Assembly (NCBI GenBank): GCA_013399875.1
Contig: VXAZ01000561.1
Span: 191,367-255,366 of the forward strand
Length of the DNA stretch: 64,000 nt
From: Gymnorhina tibicen
Lineage: Eukaryota; Chordata; Aves; Passeriformes; Artamidae
Direction: 5' to 3'
The notes below the pieces were generated by a model. The model was given only the letters and a program-made list of their open reading frames with translations. It was not told where the DNA came from and made no database searches. A program made the translations under genes and the position numbers. This document shows, piece by piece, positions 36,801-47,589 of this stretch. Every line of letters begins with the position of its first letter. Positions within the stretch are counted from its first letter, which is position 1.

Positions 36801-37599
36801 AATTCCGAATCTGGCAGTTATAAAGCTGCTGCAGCTGTCGGATAGGCTTCTAGGAAAAACAACAGGACAGCGGGGCAGAGCTGACAGCTGAACTGGTACA
36901 GGTGACAAAAAGTGATGCTGCCTCACCAGGGACTGAAGTGACCGTTAGCCTCTCATAGGGTGTAAAAAATCAAATTGCATGCCAGAGCATGCTTTGGACA
37001 AAGCTGATTGGGCCCTGAATGCACTGGGATATCTGCTGGTGAGTGCAACTGTATTTTCCATCTGGAAGGCATGACTATCTGGCCTAGAAGCCAATTTAAA
37101 GTACAAATTAGATCTGGCTGTTTGTCAGAGTCTCCTCCTCGAAATGCAGTAAGGACAGGGTGGTTATATAATGTAAACCATTCTTGGTAATTTAGTGGTC
37201 CTGAAACAACAAACAAGCCAAGGAGGGAAAAACTGGTTTGTAGAATTCAAAGCCGAAGGAGTTCGGCTGAGGAATTCAGTCCACATGATCCAGCAGAGAT
37301 GTGTGCTGCTATTCCTGTACGTCTTGAAAGGAAGCTGCCACCAGATCCTCTGCTATTTTCTGTCCACAGGGCCCTACTGATAGGCGTGATATTTCAGCCT
37401 CTGCGCTTAAGCCCCTGTGCTCCAAATATGCAGGGACAGTTGTGTGCAGAGCCAAGCAGTGTTCCCCGCTGCTGGGGTGCCAGTGGGAGGCAGCTCCTTC
37501 CTCACCAACACATAGCAGAGCCCTCCGGGAGGGCAAACCTCTGTGGATAAACATGGATTGTGGTGGCTTTGCCCTGATCCATTGCAACATCCACTGACA
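33894..37599. other. Gene-free stretch
   Basis: No gene, RNA or transposon is recognised in these 3.7 kb. Confidence 0.4.
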
Positions 37600-37817
37600 G
37601 AGGCCGGACGGGCAGTTCAGAAAGAATTTCTTCACCTAAAGGGTTTCCAAGCATTGGAATGGGCTGCCCAAGGAGGTGGTGGAGTCACCATTCCTGGAGG
37701 TTTTCAAGGAATGACTGAACGTGTCACTTAGTGCTATGGTTTTGTCGACAAAGAGGTGATTGGACAAAGGTTAGACTCCATAATCTTGGAGGTCTTTTCC
37801 AACCTGATTCCGTGATT
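37600..37817 (+). mobile_element. CR1 LINE 3' fragment, different subfamily
   Basis: This copy has the second kind of avian CR1 end: 'aaagaatttcttcaccta', 'gggctgcccaaggaggtgg', 'gtggagtcaccattcctgg', then 'ggaggtcttttccaacctg' and 'attccgtgatt'. The internal sequence differs from the copies at 17383, 21528 and 33655, so it belongs to another subfamily, possibly the same as the tail at 554-615. Confidence 0.85.
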
Positions 37818-38287
37818 TGCAAGGTGTGTGGTGGGCAGCAGTCCCCACAAACAAGGGGTTCCATGCTCTCTCCCTGCTGACCCCTCTTAAAGCAGAGAAG
37901 TTTATTTTAATCACTTACTGGTAGCAGCATACAGCCAAATTAAAGAAAAATATTTTTTGAGCCTGAAGGAAGTGAACCATTTCAGCCTGATGTCCTTCGA
38001 GGACCATTGCAAGGGTCTGTTTACTACTTAATATTGATCTAGTAATTATATATGCTTTACTTCCTGCTGTTTGTAATCAGCAACATGCCTGTCAAACTTG
38101 AAGCAGGTACGAAGCGTGCAGACGAAGTGGATAACACTGATTTATTGAGAAGAAAGAGGAAGAATGTTACAACGCATCAAGATGCAGTTTCAGATGCCTG
38201 AGGTAAAAAAGGAGTGCTTTGCTTAGCCGTGTGGATAGTGAGTTTTGTGGTCAGAGAACCCAGCTCTCCCCTCTTCTCATTGGGACA
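37818..38287. other. Gene-free stretch before the LTR
   Basis: Nothing recognised. The five bases before the LTR may be the upstream target-site copy. Confidence 0.4.
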
Positions 38288-39351
38288 TGTGTATTGGTTT
38301 GGCATGGCCTGGTTTTGGGTAGCAGGGGGCCGCAAAGATAGCTCCTGTGAGAAGCTGCTGGAAGCTTCCCACCATGTCCAGCAGAGCCAATGGCTGATGG
38401 TTCTGAAGATGGACATGCTGCTGGCCAAAGCTGGGCCAATGAGAGAGGCTGGTTAATGCCTCTGTGATGACATATTTAAGAAGAAAATCAAAACAAAGTC
38501 ACAGGTTTTTGCTTGTAGTCAGAGAAGAGGAGGGGGTGAGAACATGTGAGGGAAACAACATGGTGACAGCAAGGTTAGTGCAGAAGGAGGGGGAGGAGGT
38601 GCTCCAGGTGCCAAAGCTGAGATTCCTCTGCAGGCNNNNNNNNNNNNNNNNNNNNNNNNNNNNNNNNNNNNNNNNNNNNNNNNNNNNNNNNNNNNNNNNN
38701 NNNNNNNNNNNNNNNNNNNNNNNNNNNNNNNNNNNNNNNNNNNNNNNNNNNNNNNNNNNNNNNNNNNNNNNNNNNNNNCTTGCTTCCAGGCTGGAGCAGC
38801 CTGTCCTTGGAGGACTGCACCCTGTGGAAGAGAGACCCACGCTGCAGCAGTTTTGGGAGGAGTGTCTGCCTGTGGGAGGGACTCACGCTGCAGCAGGTGG
38901 GGTTTGGCTGCTGCTCCTGAGAGTGGACCCACGCCGGGAAGTTCATGGAGAACTGTCTCCCGTGGGAGGGACCCCACGGTCTCACAGGGAAGGACTCTTC
39001 TCCCGGAGCAGTGGAAGAAAATCCTGGTGATGGACTGACCAAAACCCCCCTGCCCTGCCTCCCTGTGCTGTTGGTGGGAAGGAGGGAGGGCCTGGGGGGG
39101 GAAGGTGTTTTAAGGGCTTATTTTACTTCTCATTACCTTCCTCTGATTCTGTTAGTAATAAATTTTACGTAGCAACTAAGGTTGAGCCTGTTTTGCCCTT
39201 TAAATATTTCTCTCGCTATCCTTATCTCACCCATGAAGCCTCAGTTAACCCTTTTTTCCTCTTTTCCCTCCTTTTGCTCAGCTGTGGTAGGGGAGGGTGA
39301 GCGAGTGACTCTCATGGGTGCCTGGCACTGGGCCAGCATCAAACCACGACA
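38288..39351 (+). mobile_element. Solo LTR of an endogenous retrovirus (~1.06 kb, with gap)
   Basis: The element begins TGTGTATTGGTTTGGCATGG and ends with CA ('accacgaca'), the usual TG...CA of LTRs. It holds a TATA-like 'catatttaag' near 38469, a polyadenylation signal AATAAA at 39157-39162 followed by a T-rich region, and an imperfect internal repeat of roughly 50-60 bp ('cctgtggaag...gacccacgctgcagcag' type, 38790-38990). The general sequence is one I recall from passerine genomes. No internal retroviral region or second LTR is visible on either side, so it is a solo LTR left by recombination. A 5-bp target duplication is possible (gacat-like before, gacct after) but not clean. Confidence 0.82.
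38636..38778. other. Assembly gap (143 N)
   Basis: Undetermined bases inside the LTR. The gap begins just where the LTR's internal tandem repeats start, so collapse or failure of assembly across the repeats is the likely cause. The three ORFs reported through it are not real. Confidence 0.99.
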
Positions 39352-42300
39352 GACCTGTCACAATGGATTCCCTTTTTCTGGACTGGCATAAATCTAGAGT
39401 GACTACACTGACATCGAGCTGGCATGAGACCTAAGTGGCAAAGGAAGCCAAAAAGAGCTTTTTTTCCACTGATTTTAATGAGTCCCAAATGAGAAGGACT
39501 GGACCCTTTCTCTTAAAACAAGTTTATTTATTGGCACTCGGCTTCAGACATGTCCCTTGGGTGACCAGCCTGATGGAGATGCTGCATCCTGGAATACTGC
39601 AGCCATCATGTGAACTGGTCTTTCCAAGTGTGCCTTTGGAATAGAAAAGCATCTTTCCATAGTCTCCATGTGATGCTGATAAAAGGAGGTAAGCCCCCAG
39701 TGGCAGCTGAAAACCCGACAAGCTGGAAGAGACTCCGTAGATGGCTGAAGGTTTACTGATAGAGCTGCTTTTAATAAAGCAGGTTAACTACCCTGCCAGT
39801 GAGGATTTACATCAGGTGCTATGAAAGCAACGGTGGTGGGAGGGAAAACCCTGACATGGAGCCATCAATCTGCTCCCAGGCTCACATCCTTCCTGCTTCA
39901 CTTTGCTTTCCTCTCCCTCACGCTGGAGTGCAGGGGTGACCCATGGGGAGCTGTGGCGTGGGAGGCAGAGGGCACAAGTGAGGGCTTTGCCCCATGCAGG
40001 GGAAACAGTGGCGTTGCAGCAGGACATTAGCAGTGCTCCTTGTCTCCTGGCTTTCCTCTGTGAGTAATTTCCAGGGAAATTGAACCCGACTCCGCTCCAT
40101 TAGCCACTAGCCTCTCGTCCGCCGGGCCTGTCTTTTGCATTATGATGGAGCAGAGCAGCTTTGCGCGCTGCTGTCAGGGTTTGAATCAGCTTTGATGAAA
40201 GACCAAGTGTTGGAATGAGAGGAAGTATTTACCTAAAGTTGTTTTCAATTTCCTGAGCTCGCTGTATCCATTCTCCTTCACTTCTGGATTCCAAAACAAT
40301 CAGTCTTCTGGGAGAGCCTTGCTTCGTTATTTTTGCTTCCCCCAGTGCAGTTGACACTTAGTCTGGGTTTCCCAATCCTCCCAGCTCTGATTCATTAACT
40401 TCAAAGTTCATACAAAGCTGCTGCGGGTTTCCTGGCTGCTAGCGCAGGGATACGCGCTTGTCCCGGCACTGCAGGGTTTGATTTTCCTAGACAGAGCTGT
40501 GACACAGCTCTGCCTCCCTCCCCAGTGCACACGACATCTGCTCGGCCCTGGGCTGGACCCAAGATTTTGGGGTTTCCAGCTCACCCTATAGGTGTTCACC
40601 CTACGTATGTTGACTGGTTGTCCCAGGCTGGTGGCAGCTTGAGCCTGATCTGCATCTGCTAAAGCTGAAGAGAACGGGTTTTTTTTAGCGATGCGTGTAG
40701 AAATAGGTAGTGGAGGACTAACGGGAACCCTGTGCCTGGCAGAGGTGAGGGGGAGGCAGGAGGAGGGTGGGCTTTGGGGTGGATGGAATAGCCCAGCTGT
40801 GCAGCAAGGCTGAAGGCATTTAGCAGTAGCTTCTCACTAAACTGCTTAATGGTAAATCTAAATGCAAATCAGTGCTCTGGCTTATCAGTCCCACACGTGC
40901 CAATGCACCATGGCGAGCACCTCGGTGCACAAATAACTAACTGAGCATACAATGCCTGAGCTTGGTTTTAATAGAGGGAGGTTTTCTGCTCAGCAAGGGG
41001 CCGAGGGAGTTGCTGTTGGGAACAGAGGAGCTTTTCCTCAGAGCCCCAGCCTTGTGATGGAGAACGTTGTGCCCTGATGATTTCGTGCATGAAAATCTCA
41101 CCCTTATTTTTCCATCTGGATGAGAAGATTTTGAGTGTTCAGTCTCTTTGCTACAGCTAAAATTTTGTACTGCGCTAGCTGTGCTGAGAGCCTGTAGCAG
41201 TGCTCTGCACCAGGGATTTCCCAGGTTCACTAAAACAAAAGAGTTTCCACAGCAGCTCTCCTGGTGTAGGCACATCTCTGTCCTGAGCAAAACCCATCAC
41301 CCACAGGCTGCTGTGGGAATTCTGAGGCTTGCAAGATAACTGGGGAATAGTACTGCAGGGGTGGAGGCTTTTTCTTGTCTTACTTGTAGCAATGTTGTTC
41401 TTTTAATTTAACTTCTCTTTCCCATCCAGGCTCTGCAGGAACCAAGATAACAGCAAAAAACAGGCTAGCAGAGATGACCATCTCTGCAGACTCCAATGGC
41501 ACTGAAAATTAGTATCAGCTCCAAACAAGGAAGAAAAAGCCCAGCAACAAAAAACTCCCGAACAACTGCTGAAAAGAAGTAAAACTTCCTATGGAATGCT
41601 TCTTGGCCGTGAAGTGCTTCTGCTGTGAGACAAAAGTTCCTCCACGAAGAAGGGTGCACAGCCTGGTTTGCTCAGAGCCATTTCCCTCATCATCTGAACA
41701 AAAGGTGAGAGGTTAGTTGAAAACACAAGGACAAGCGTGGGCCGCTTAACCGCGTGTCCGCCACTTGCTGTCTCGCACTCTCCTCTGGCAAAGCCTTCCC
41801 TCTGCAGGGTGTGCGGGAGAAGGGGTGGCCCCAAACTGTGCAAAACCTGTGTTTGCTCCATCCTCCCTTGGAAGCTCTGACCCAACCTCTGCATGAGCTG
41901 CTGGTGGCCAGGCTCCCACCCTGGACACAGCTCAGCTCTGTTTGGTTGTTTTCACACAGCTCTGGGGACAGGTTCCCACCACTGCAGCTGCACAAAGCCA
42001 GTTTGGCTTTGATGGGAGGGAGGCAACAATGAGCTCAGGCATTTTAGGGTTATGAAAATATAAAACCCTAACCAGATACTACTAACTTTGCTTCTTTCTT
42101 ACTTTCCTTGCTGTTACCAATGCTAGGAGTTCATATTGTGCAGTGAGCCCCTTTGTTTTGTAGGAGACCAAGTGATTGAAAACAGCCATGATATTACTAT
42201 GCATGGACAGTACATTTTTTCCATGTATTTTCATAACCCTTTTCCCAAAGGATCAAATGTGTCTTTATTCTATAACTCCACAATGGGTTAGAGCAGCTCC

Positions 42301-43519
42301 TCAGGCGGGAATTGTTCTGCTCCATAGGCTACTTAATATTTCCTATAAACAAATACCAAATTAGGTAGGTAATACTCAATATTGCCGACCTTACTTGCAA
42401 AGTATGTGTTAACTGCATCTCAGAGAGGCAAGGGTGGAGATGCCTGCCGTGAACCTGAGGTTAAAGATGACAAAATACTTGTTGTGGGGTTTTGTTTTTT
42501 TTTTTTGTTTTAGTTTTTGGAGTTGTTTGTTTGCTTTAGTTTTATTTTAACAAAAAGCAAGGGTATGTGTATGTGTAAAACTGCATTTCCCACTAAAGAA
42601 ATGGAGGGAAGCTTTGGTCTCGGACCTCTGTTGTACCTTAGGCATCTCTTGTACCTAACCCAAAGTTTATCTAGTTGAAAATGTAGTTTCACAATAATGC
42701 CATGGGATATATTTTTATGCATGCATGTGCATGCTTGCTTTTTGTTCCCTAGTTAACACTGTGTAATTTTTCTAAATACTGTCTAAATTTGAGCCATGAC
42801 ATCAAGACTCCACATCAGAGCAGGACCCCTTGGTCCTTCAGAGTCCCTGGCATGGGAGGTTTCCACTCTGCTTGCCATTTGAGAACAGGCTGCTTTGGGC
42901 AGGCAGGATACTGTGGGAACCCTAGACCTTGCCTACTCTATGGGCCCAGTGGCAGATGCTGCCAAACTGTTATGGAGGTGACGCTGTCCCACTACAAGCC
43001 TGGCAGCCTCTGGGATATAGAGCAGCTGAGGACTGGGAAGGTCCATGATGAGGAAAGAAAAAAAACTCCCAAATCTCTCTGCCCCAGTATCCCATTTGTG
43101 TGAGAGTGTTCTGACCTTTCCTCACAAGGGCTCTGAAAACTGATGTGAGTTTTTCTATTCCCCCATTGCTGTTTCTCTCAAGCAGCCCCACTAAGACATT
43201 CTACTCTCACTGCCTTGCCTTGGAGGGATGTGGCTGCGCTTGCCTCAGCCCCTTGCAGTGCTCCATCTGAGCAGCATTTTGCAAAGGGATGGTCTGCAGA
43301 CATGTACTTCCACTTGCAATAGCACTTCCCACCCCCTTGTTTTGTCACCCTCCTTCCTCCTCTCTTCTCCGCTCAGAAAACATCTGTTTCCAGATGTTGT
43401 TCTTGAGTCTAATAAATGCAGCGAAAGGCCTTGAGTTAATATATTTACAATAGCTGGAGATGTTGGCTGCTAGTTAATGGCTCGTTCGAGCACACCAAGA
43501 CCCCCATGTTTCCTGCGGG
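39352..43519. other. Gene-free intergenic stretch
   Basis: No exon, RNA gene or transposon recognised. A T-rich patch lies at about 42490-42550 and an alternating 'atgcatgcatgtgcatgc' at about 42717. GC-rich sequence with 'agctttgatgaaa' (TCF/LEF-like) near 40189 could be regulatory, but this is only motif-level evidence. Confidence 0.4.
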
Positions 43520-43520
43520 N
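43520..43520. other. Single undetermined base
   Basis: One N in 'tgcgggnaaaagag', a consensus ambiguity next to a G run and an A run. Confidence 0.99.
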
Positions 43521-46500
43521 AAAAGAGAACTGGGGTGGGGTTTTTTCTCCCTAGTAAATGGCCTGAAAAGGGGAAGATTATTGTTGGGATTGAGCACATG
43601 GCCATCTCCAGGCACTTGGCTTCAACTTCCAGTTAGTGACAGGAAGGACACATTATTTTTTTAATGGATGGTTGTGTTTAAAGTGAAGAAAGGTGAAGAA
43701 AGCCTCCTGCTGTTACCGGTCCCTTTTCAGGTGAAGACCTCGCTGGCTTGAACTGTGCTCATAGAAGCAAGAACCTCATCCATGACCAGCTCTATCCATT
43801 TCTGGCCTGTGGCATGGAGTGGTTCGTGCCCACAGTACCTACCTCAGGTCAAAGAGGGTTTATGGTCTATTGCAATGAGACCACATTGTGCCCTGTGAGG
43901 AATCCCCACATATTGTGCTCCTTTGTGAACACTGTGTGTCTGTTGCAGAGCAGTGCTGGGCAAACTCTGTGAGGTGCTTTGCCCACATACAAATGTCCCT
44001 GAGAAGGACGGAATGCCAGTGCCAGCTTGAGACTGACCAAGCTGGAGTCTTGCCACACCTTCTTGTAACTGATCAGTTGACCCAGTGCCATGTGCTAGAT
44101 GTGAAACTTTTTCATTGTACAGAGGAGTTTCAGTTGCTTTGGGAAGTTATATATGAGTTCTATTTGCTCCAGTTCGTTGTACATTTGTGCTGAGGTCCTT
44201 AACTGCCCTGGAGGACCTGTTAGAAGCAGCAGAAGTGTGTTGTTACTGTCCTTGTAAGGAATTTCACCAACCTCCCCGAGGAAAGAGGGCTACAACCTCA
44301 AGCTCAGCGTATGGAGGGCGTTCTAAGAGTCACCTGTCAGTGAAATCACTCCTGATTGTGAGTGTTTGTTTCTACTCGACCAACTTTGAGAATCATGAAC
44401 TTGAAGGAGGACTGGTTTCAGGCCAGTACTCACCTCCTCTGAGGCTGTTGAGAGAGCTGAAGTCTGGGCTGTGCTCAGCTCAAGGAGTGCTGAGATGATT
44501 CCACGTGCCAGGCCTGTCTCTGGAGGTAGCTTTTTTGTTGAGCAGTGTTGCAGACTCAACATGCACAGTTGGCTCAGGTTTGTGGCTAAATTAGTCCAGC
44601 TCTATTGGCATGGGATGACAGTGCTCCTTAATGCCTCATGGATAGAAAAACTACCCTCCTGCACATCTGCAGCTAAGGCTTCTGCATGAAACCCGTCTGA
44701 GCGCAGCTCCCCAGCCTGCAGCAACTATGACATGCCCTCTAAATGAGCTGATCGGCTGCACAGGGGCTGGCGGGGAGGCAGGAAAAGGCACTTATAGAGT
44801 CATTCAGGCAATGCTCGTGTCTGGACAGCAGGATCTGTATCAAAAATCAGCGCAAAAGAGCAGAGAGCTCTCCCCAGCTAGTGTGGGGAAATGAGATGTA
44901 GACACCCAGCAGCTTTCCATTTTTAGCTTAGAGGGTGCGTTTTTGTGATTTCAGTGCTTAGGTTGATATAAAGGGGGGAGAGAGATACAGCCTTAGGCGA
45001 AACTTTGTATAACACAGGCAGGTAGCTGCAGTCATCAGTAGTTCAACCCCAGTCTTTAGGTAGTGTACTGCAGCACTCTCTAGGCCACTCAGCACCAGTT
45101 GCTAACTGGTATTTTCCTGAGTGGATCTCTGCTTCTCAAACACTGTATCATCGGCCTCTAAGCATCTCCCTTTCATTTCTTGCTGTCCACTTATTTGCTG
45201 TGATTGCAGGTGGTATCTTGCGTAACTCCCATGGACTATGGTTTACCTCTGGTAGAGCCACAGCCTCAAAGACTTCTTTTCCTTTTGTAAAGAAATAGGC
45301 TGCTAACCCAGGGAGAGACTGGGCAGGGGGGTAGGAGAGCGGGTGGCTACACCTCCTAAACGAATAGACACCCTTTGTGTGCCGGGTCTGTGGGTTACAC
45401 ATCTCTGCCCTGCTCATATGAAAAACTGTTGAAAGGCTGCAGCCATCAGAGGGGTGATCTCCATGCGTGCCGGAACAGCAATGCAAATTTGAGCAGTGAG
45501 ATGACAAGAAACCCACTAAAAGAAATAAAGAAAGGATTTCCTGCCTTGCAGACGCTAAAACCCCAGTTTGGGAAGTGAGTGGCTGTGAAAGGCATGAGGC
45601 CATTCAAAGAATTGTGGCTGTGTGCTACCGGGCCCTCCGAGGGTTTGTCTGGTGGAGGAGAAACAGCTCATGCTCGTGTTAACCTGCTCCCAGAAGGTCT
45701 ATTTCTTCCAGCCCTCTGAAACGGAGACCAGGCCAGAGATGAATATGAGTTTTCTCTGCCAGTTAATTTCCAGCACAGACTGCACGCAAAATCTTCATTT
45801 AAAACGTGTAAATGACAGCGAAAGAGCCACAGGGGAGCCAGATTTTAAGAGACCAATTTGCTGCCTGGGTTTTAATGACTGTGCGCCACGGTGAGCCCTG
45901 TGCTGCTTCACTGCTGAGCGTGCTCAAGGAGAGGACGAAAGAATGGACAGACAGACAGGCAGGGGCTCAGCAGAGCCTGCATGTCACCCTGGAGGATAAA
46001 ATATTGTATGTTATGCTCAGAAAAACTGGGAAAGGTGGCCCTCCCCTGCTCCTGAAGAACAGAAGGAGGCTTTGTTTCCCAGACACAGGGCTTGGAGCTG
46101 CCCTACGGCACGTTTTGGGGAGACTGCTCCCTGCCAAAGGGGGTTGTCTCTCTGGTGCCCTGTGCCTGGTGGGACACGGAGATGATGGGAAGTGCTGCTT
46201 CACTAGAGGGCCTCAGCAGATTAGTTCCTCTGAACATTCTTGGCAGGCTGTACCCCCAAATCAGGCCCCAAGTGTTCCCCCCTTGCAATGCAGCTTGCCC
46301 GCCTGGGGTGTTTCTCCCTGCTGCCCTTCGCTCGCTTCTTGCAGAGCCCTCAGCTGCCAGCTCTTGTTTCCAGATGTTTCCCTCTGCTTCTCGCCCTGCC
46401 TGAATGCTCTCCTCAAAATATCGGGGTCCAAATACCGCACTGCTGGTGCCTCAGGGCTGCCCCAGGATCTGCATGGGGGACGCGACAGCCCATTTGTACC

Positions 46501-46559
46501 ACCCCATAAAGTGCTCTCGGCTGCCTGGAGGAAAGGAAGACGCAGGCTGGTGTGAGCCC
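43521..46559. other. Upstream flank of COL13A1, no gene seen
   Basis: No exon or RNA gene recognised. The 247-codon open frame at 45812-46555 (+) ends just before the COL13A1 promoter. It resembles no family and I do not regard it as coding. 'gatataaagggggg' near 44964 is a weak TATA-like motif. Confidence 0.4.
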
Positions 46560-46820
46560 AGCCTCTGCTTTACAATCTCTTTCCTGCCTCTATAAATAAC
46601 CTCGGCGAGAGTCACTTCAAAGGGAAGGGCTGGCGGCGGAGAGGTGGTTTGGGGACCGAGCGGGACAGGGGCGTCCCACTGCCCGATCCCACCCCGGCGC
46701 TTTGCATAAATAAATAAATCATGCAGCAAGGGAGAGGTGGAGAGAGGGCGAGCAGAGGAGGTTACTTTGGGAAGCCGCGCAGCTCGCTCATCCCAGCCCC
46801 GCAGTTCGGAGGGAGTGTGT
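46560..46820 (+). promoter_or_regulatory. COL13A1: COL13A1 promoter region
   Basis: This region lies 0.5-0.7 kb upstream of the COL13A1 start codon and is GC-rich with several CpG ('ggctggcggcgg', 'ccgagcgggac'). A TATA match, TATAAATAA, is at 46591-46599. A second AT-rich element, CATAAATAAATAAAT, is at 46705-46719, next to 'tttgcata', which resembles half of an octamer site. A start about 30 bases after the second would give a 5' UTR of roughly 550 bases. The exact start site cannot be seen from sequence, and either element, or a dispersed start, is possible. Confidence 0.55.
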
Positions 46821-46891
46821 CATGTTACAGGGGAGCCGCGATCAGCCAGAGCACAGCGTCGCCGAAGCAGCTGAGAATTACCTCTCTCTAA
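46721..46891 (+). CDS. Upstream ORF, 56 codons (may lie at or before the transcript start)
   Basis: An ATG directly after the AT-rich element opens a 56-codon frame that ends at TAA 46889-46891, overlapping another ATG at 46891. If transcription starts near 46735 this ATG is outside the mRNA; if it starts at the TATA at 46591 it is inside. The peptide is not recognised. Listed only because a uORF here could affect COL13A1 translation. Confidence 0.15.
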   Translation: MQQGRGGERASRGGYFGKPRSSLIPAPQFGGSVSCYRGAAISQSTASPKQLRITSL

Positions 46892-46938
46892 TGGGGACTT
46901 TCATGTGCGAGCTCCTGGCCAGTCTGCGAAGGAACTGA
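46822..46938 (+). CDS. Upstream ORF in COL13A1 5' UTR, 38 codons
   Basis: ATG at 46822 opens 38 codons ending in TGA 46936-46938, with two further in-frame ATGs inside (46891 and 46903). It ends about 350 bases before the COL13A1 start. The position suggests a regulatory upstream ORF that could lower translation of the main frame. Whether it is in the mRNA depends on the start site. The peptide itself is not recognised. Confidence 0.25.
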   Translation: MLQGSRDQPEHSVAEAAENYLSLMGTFMCELLASLRRN

Positions 46939-47286
46939 AACTGACAGCTTAGAAAGAATCAAAAACCTACCAGCGAACCAAAAGACTGAAATACAGGAGG
47001 AAAAAAAATCCAAAAAACTCGATCAGATTATTTTTTCCCCCTCGCACTCTTTGCTGTAGTTGGATCCCTTTTTTCTGCACCCCTTTTATGTGTGTGTGGT
47101 TTGTTTTTATTTTTTAAAGACCCCCCCCATCCACTTTTGTCATTATTGCTGTCACTTTTGATTTGCTGGCACTGGGATCCCCTTGGACGTTCTTTTTCTA
47201 TGCCTTCTGGATTGTGCTTCTTGGAGTAGGAGTGAAGCTTTATTTATTCTATTTATTTATTTATTGTTTCTCAGGACAGGGAGGGA

Positions 47287-47589
47287 ATGTTGGAGGAGAA
47301 GAGCTGGAAAGGTGTCGACGAAGCAGCTTTTGACAGGGGATGTGTGGCTCCCCCCAGGACCGGCGATGGGGAGAGATGCTGCCGCCTCCCTCTCCTGCTG
47401 GGCTCGGGGCTGCCCGGCGTCTCCCTGCTTTCTCTGGTGCTGAGCCTCCTGCTGTACTTTCGGACCTCCGATCTGCAGTCCCGGGTGTCCCACTTGGAAG
47501 CGGACAGACCCACACAGCTCCCTGCCTGGCTCTCAGCAGACCAAATGGAGACAGCTATTTTGGGAAGAGTTGACCAACTGCTCAATGAG
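47287..47589 (+). CDS. COL13A1: COL13A1 exon 1 coding part: collagen alpha-1(XIII) chain N-terminus
   Basis: Encodes residues 1-101 of a type II transmembrane collagen that acts in cell adhesion and at neuromuscular junctions. Residues 1-34 are the cytoplasmic tail. Residues about 35-57 (PLLLGSGLPGVSLLSLVLSL and following) are the membrane helix. Next comes YFRTSDLQSRVSHLEAD, which matches the human HFRTAELQARVLRLEAE, then QMETAILGRVDQLLNE, nearly identical to human QMETAILGRVNQLLDE; this is the coiled coil that starts trimer assembly. The start is secure: an in-frame TGA lies at 47233-47235 and 47287 is the first ATG after it. The exon ends GAG|gtcggt, phase 0. The human comparison is from memory. 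COL23A1 and COL25A1 are less similar over this stretch. Confidence 0.93.

Noticed and set aside
38464..39042. ORFs crossing the N gap on both strands
   Set aside because: They are read through undetermined bases within an LTR and have no coding meaning.
1..46500. Possible exons of the genes expected upstream of COL13A1 (FAM241B, NEUROG3, TSPAN15)
   Set aside because: I looked for their characteristic sequences (for example a bHLH domain) in the open frames and found none; small exons could still be missed by eye.
45812..46555. 247-codon open frame just upstream of the COL13A1 promoter
   Set aside because: No recognisable domain, no splice or promoter context, and other frames in the same GC-rich DNA are also open.
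47183..47443. 86-codon frame overlapping the COL13A1 start in another frame
   Set aside because: It begins with TTG, not ATG, and is a shadow of the 5' UTR and exon 1.
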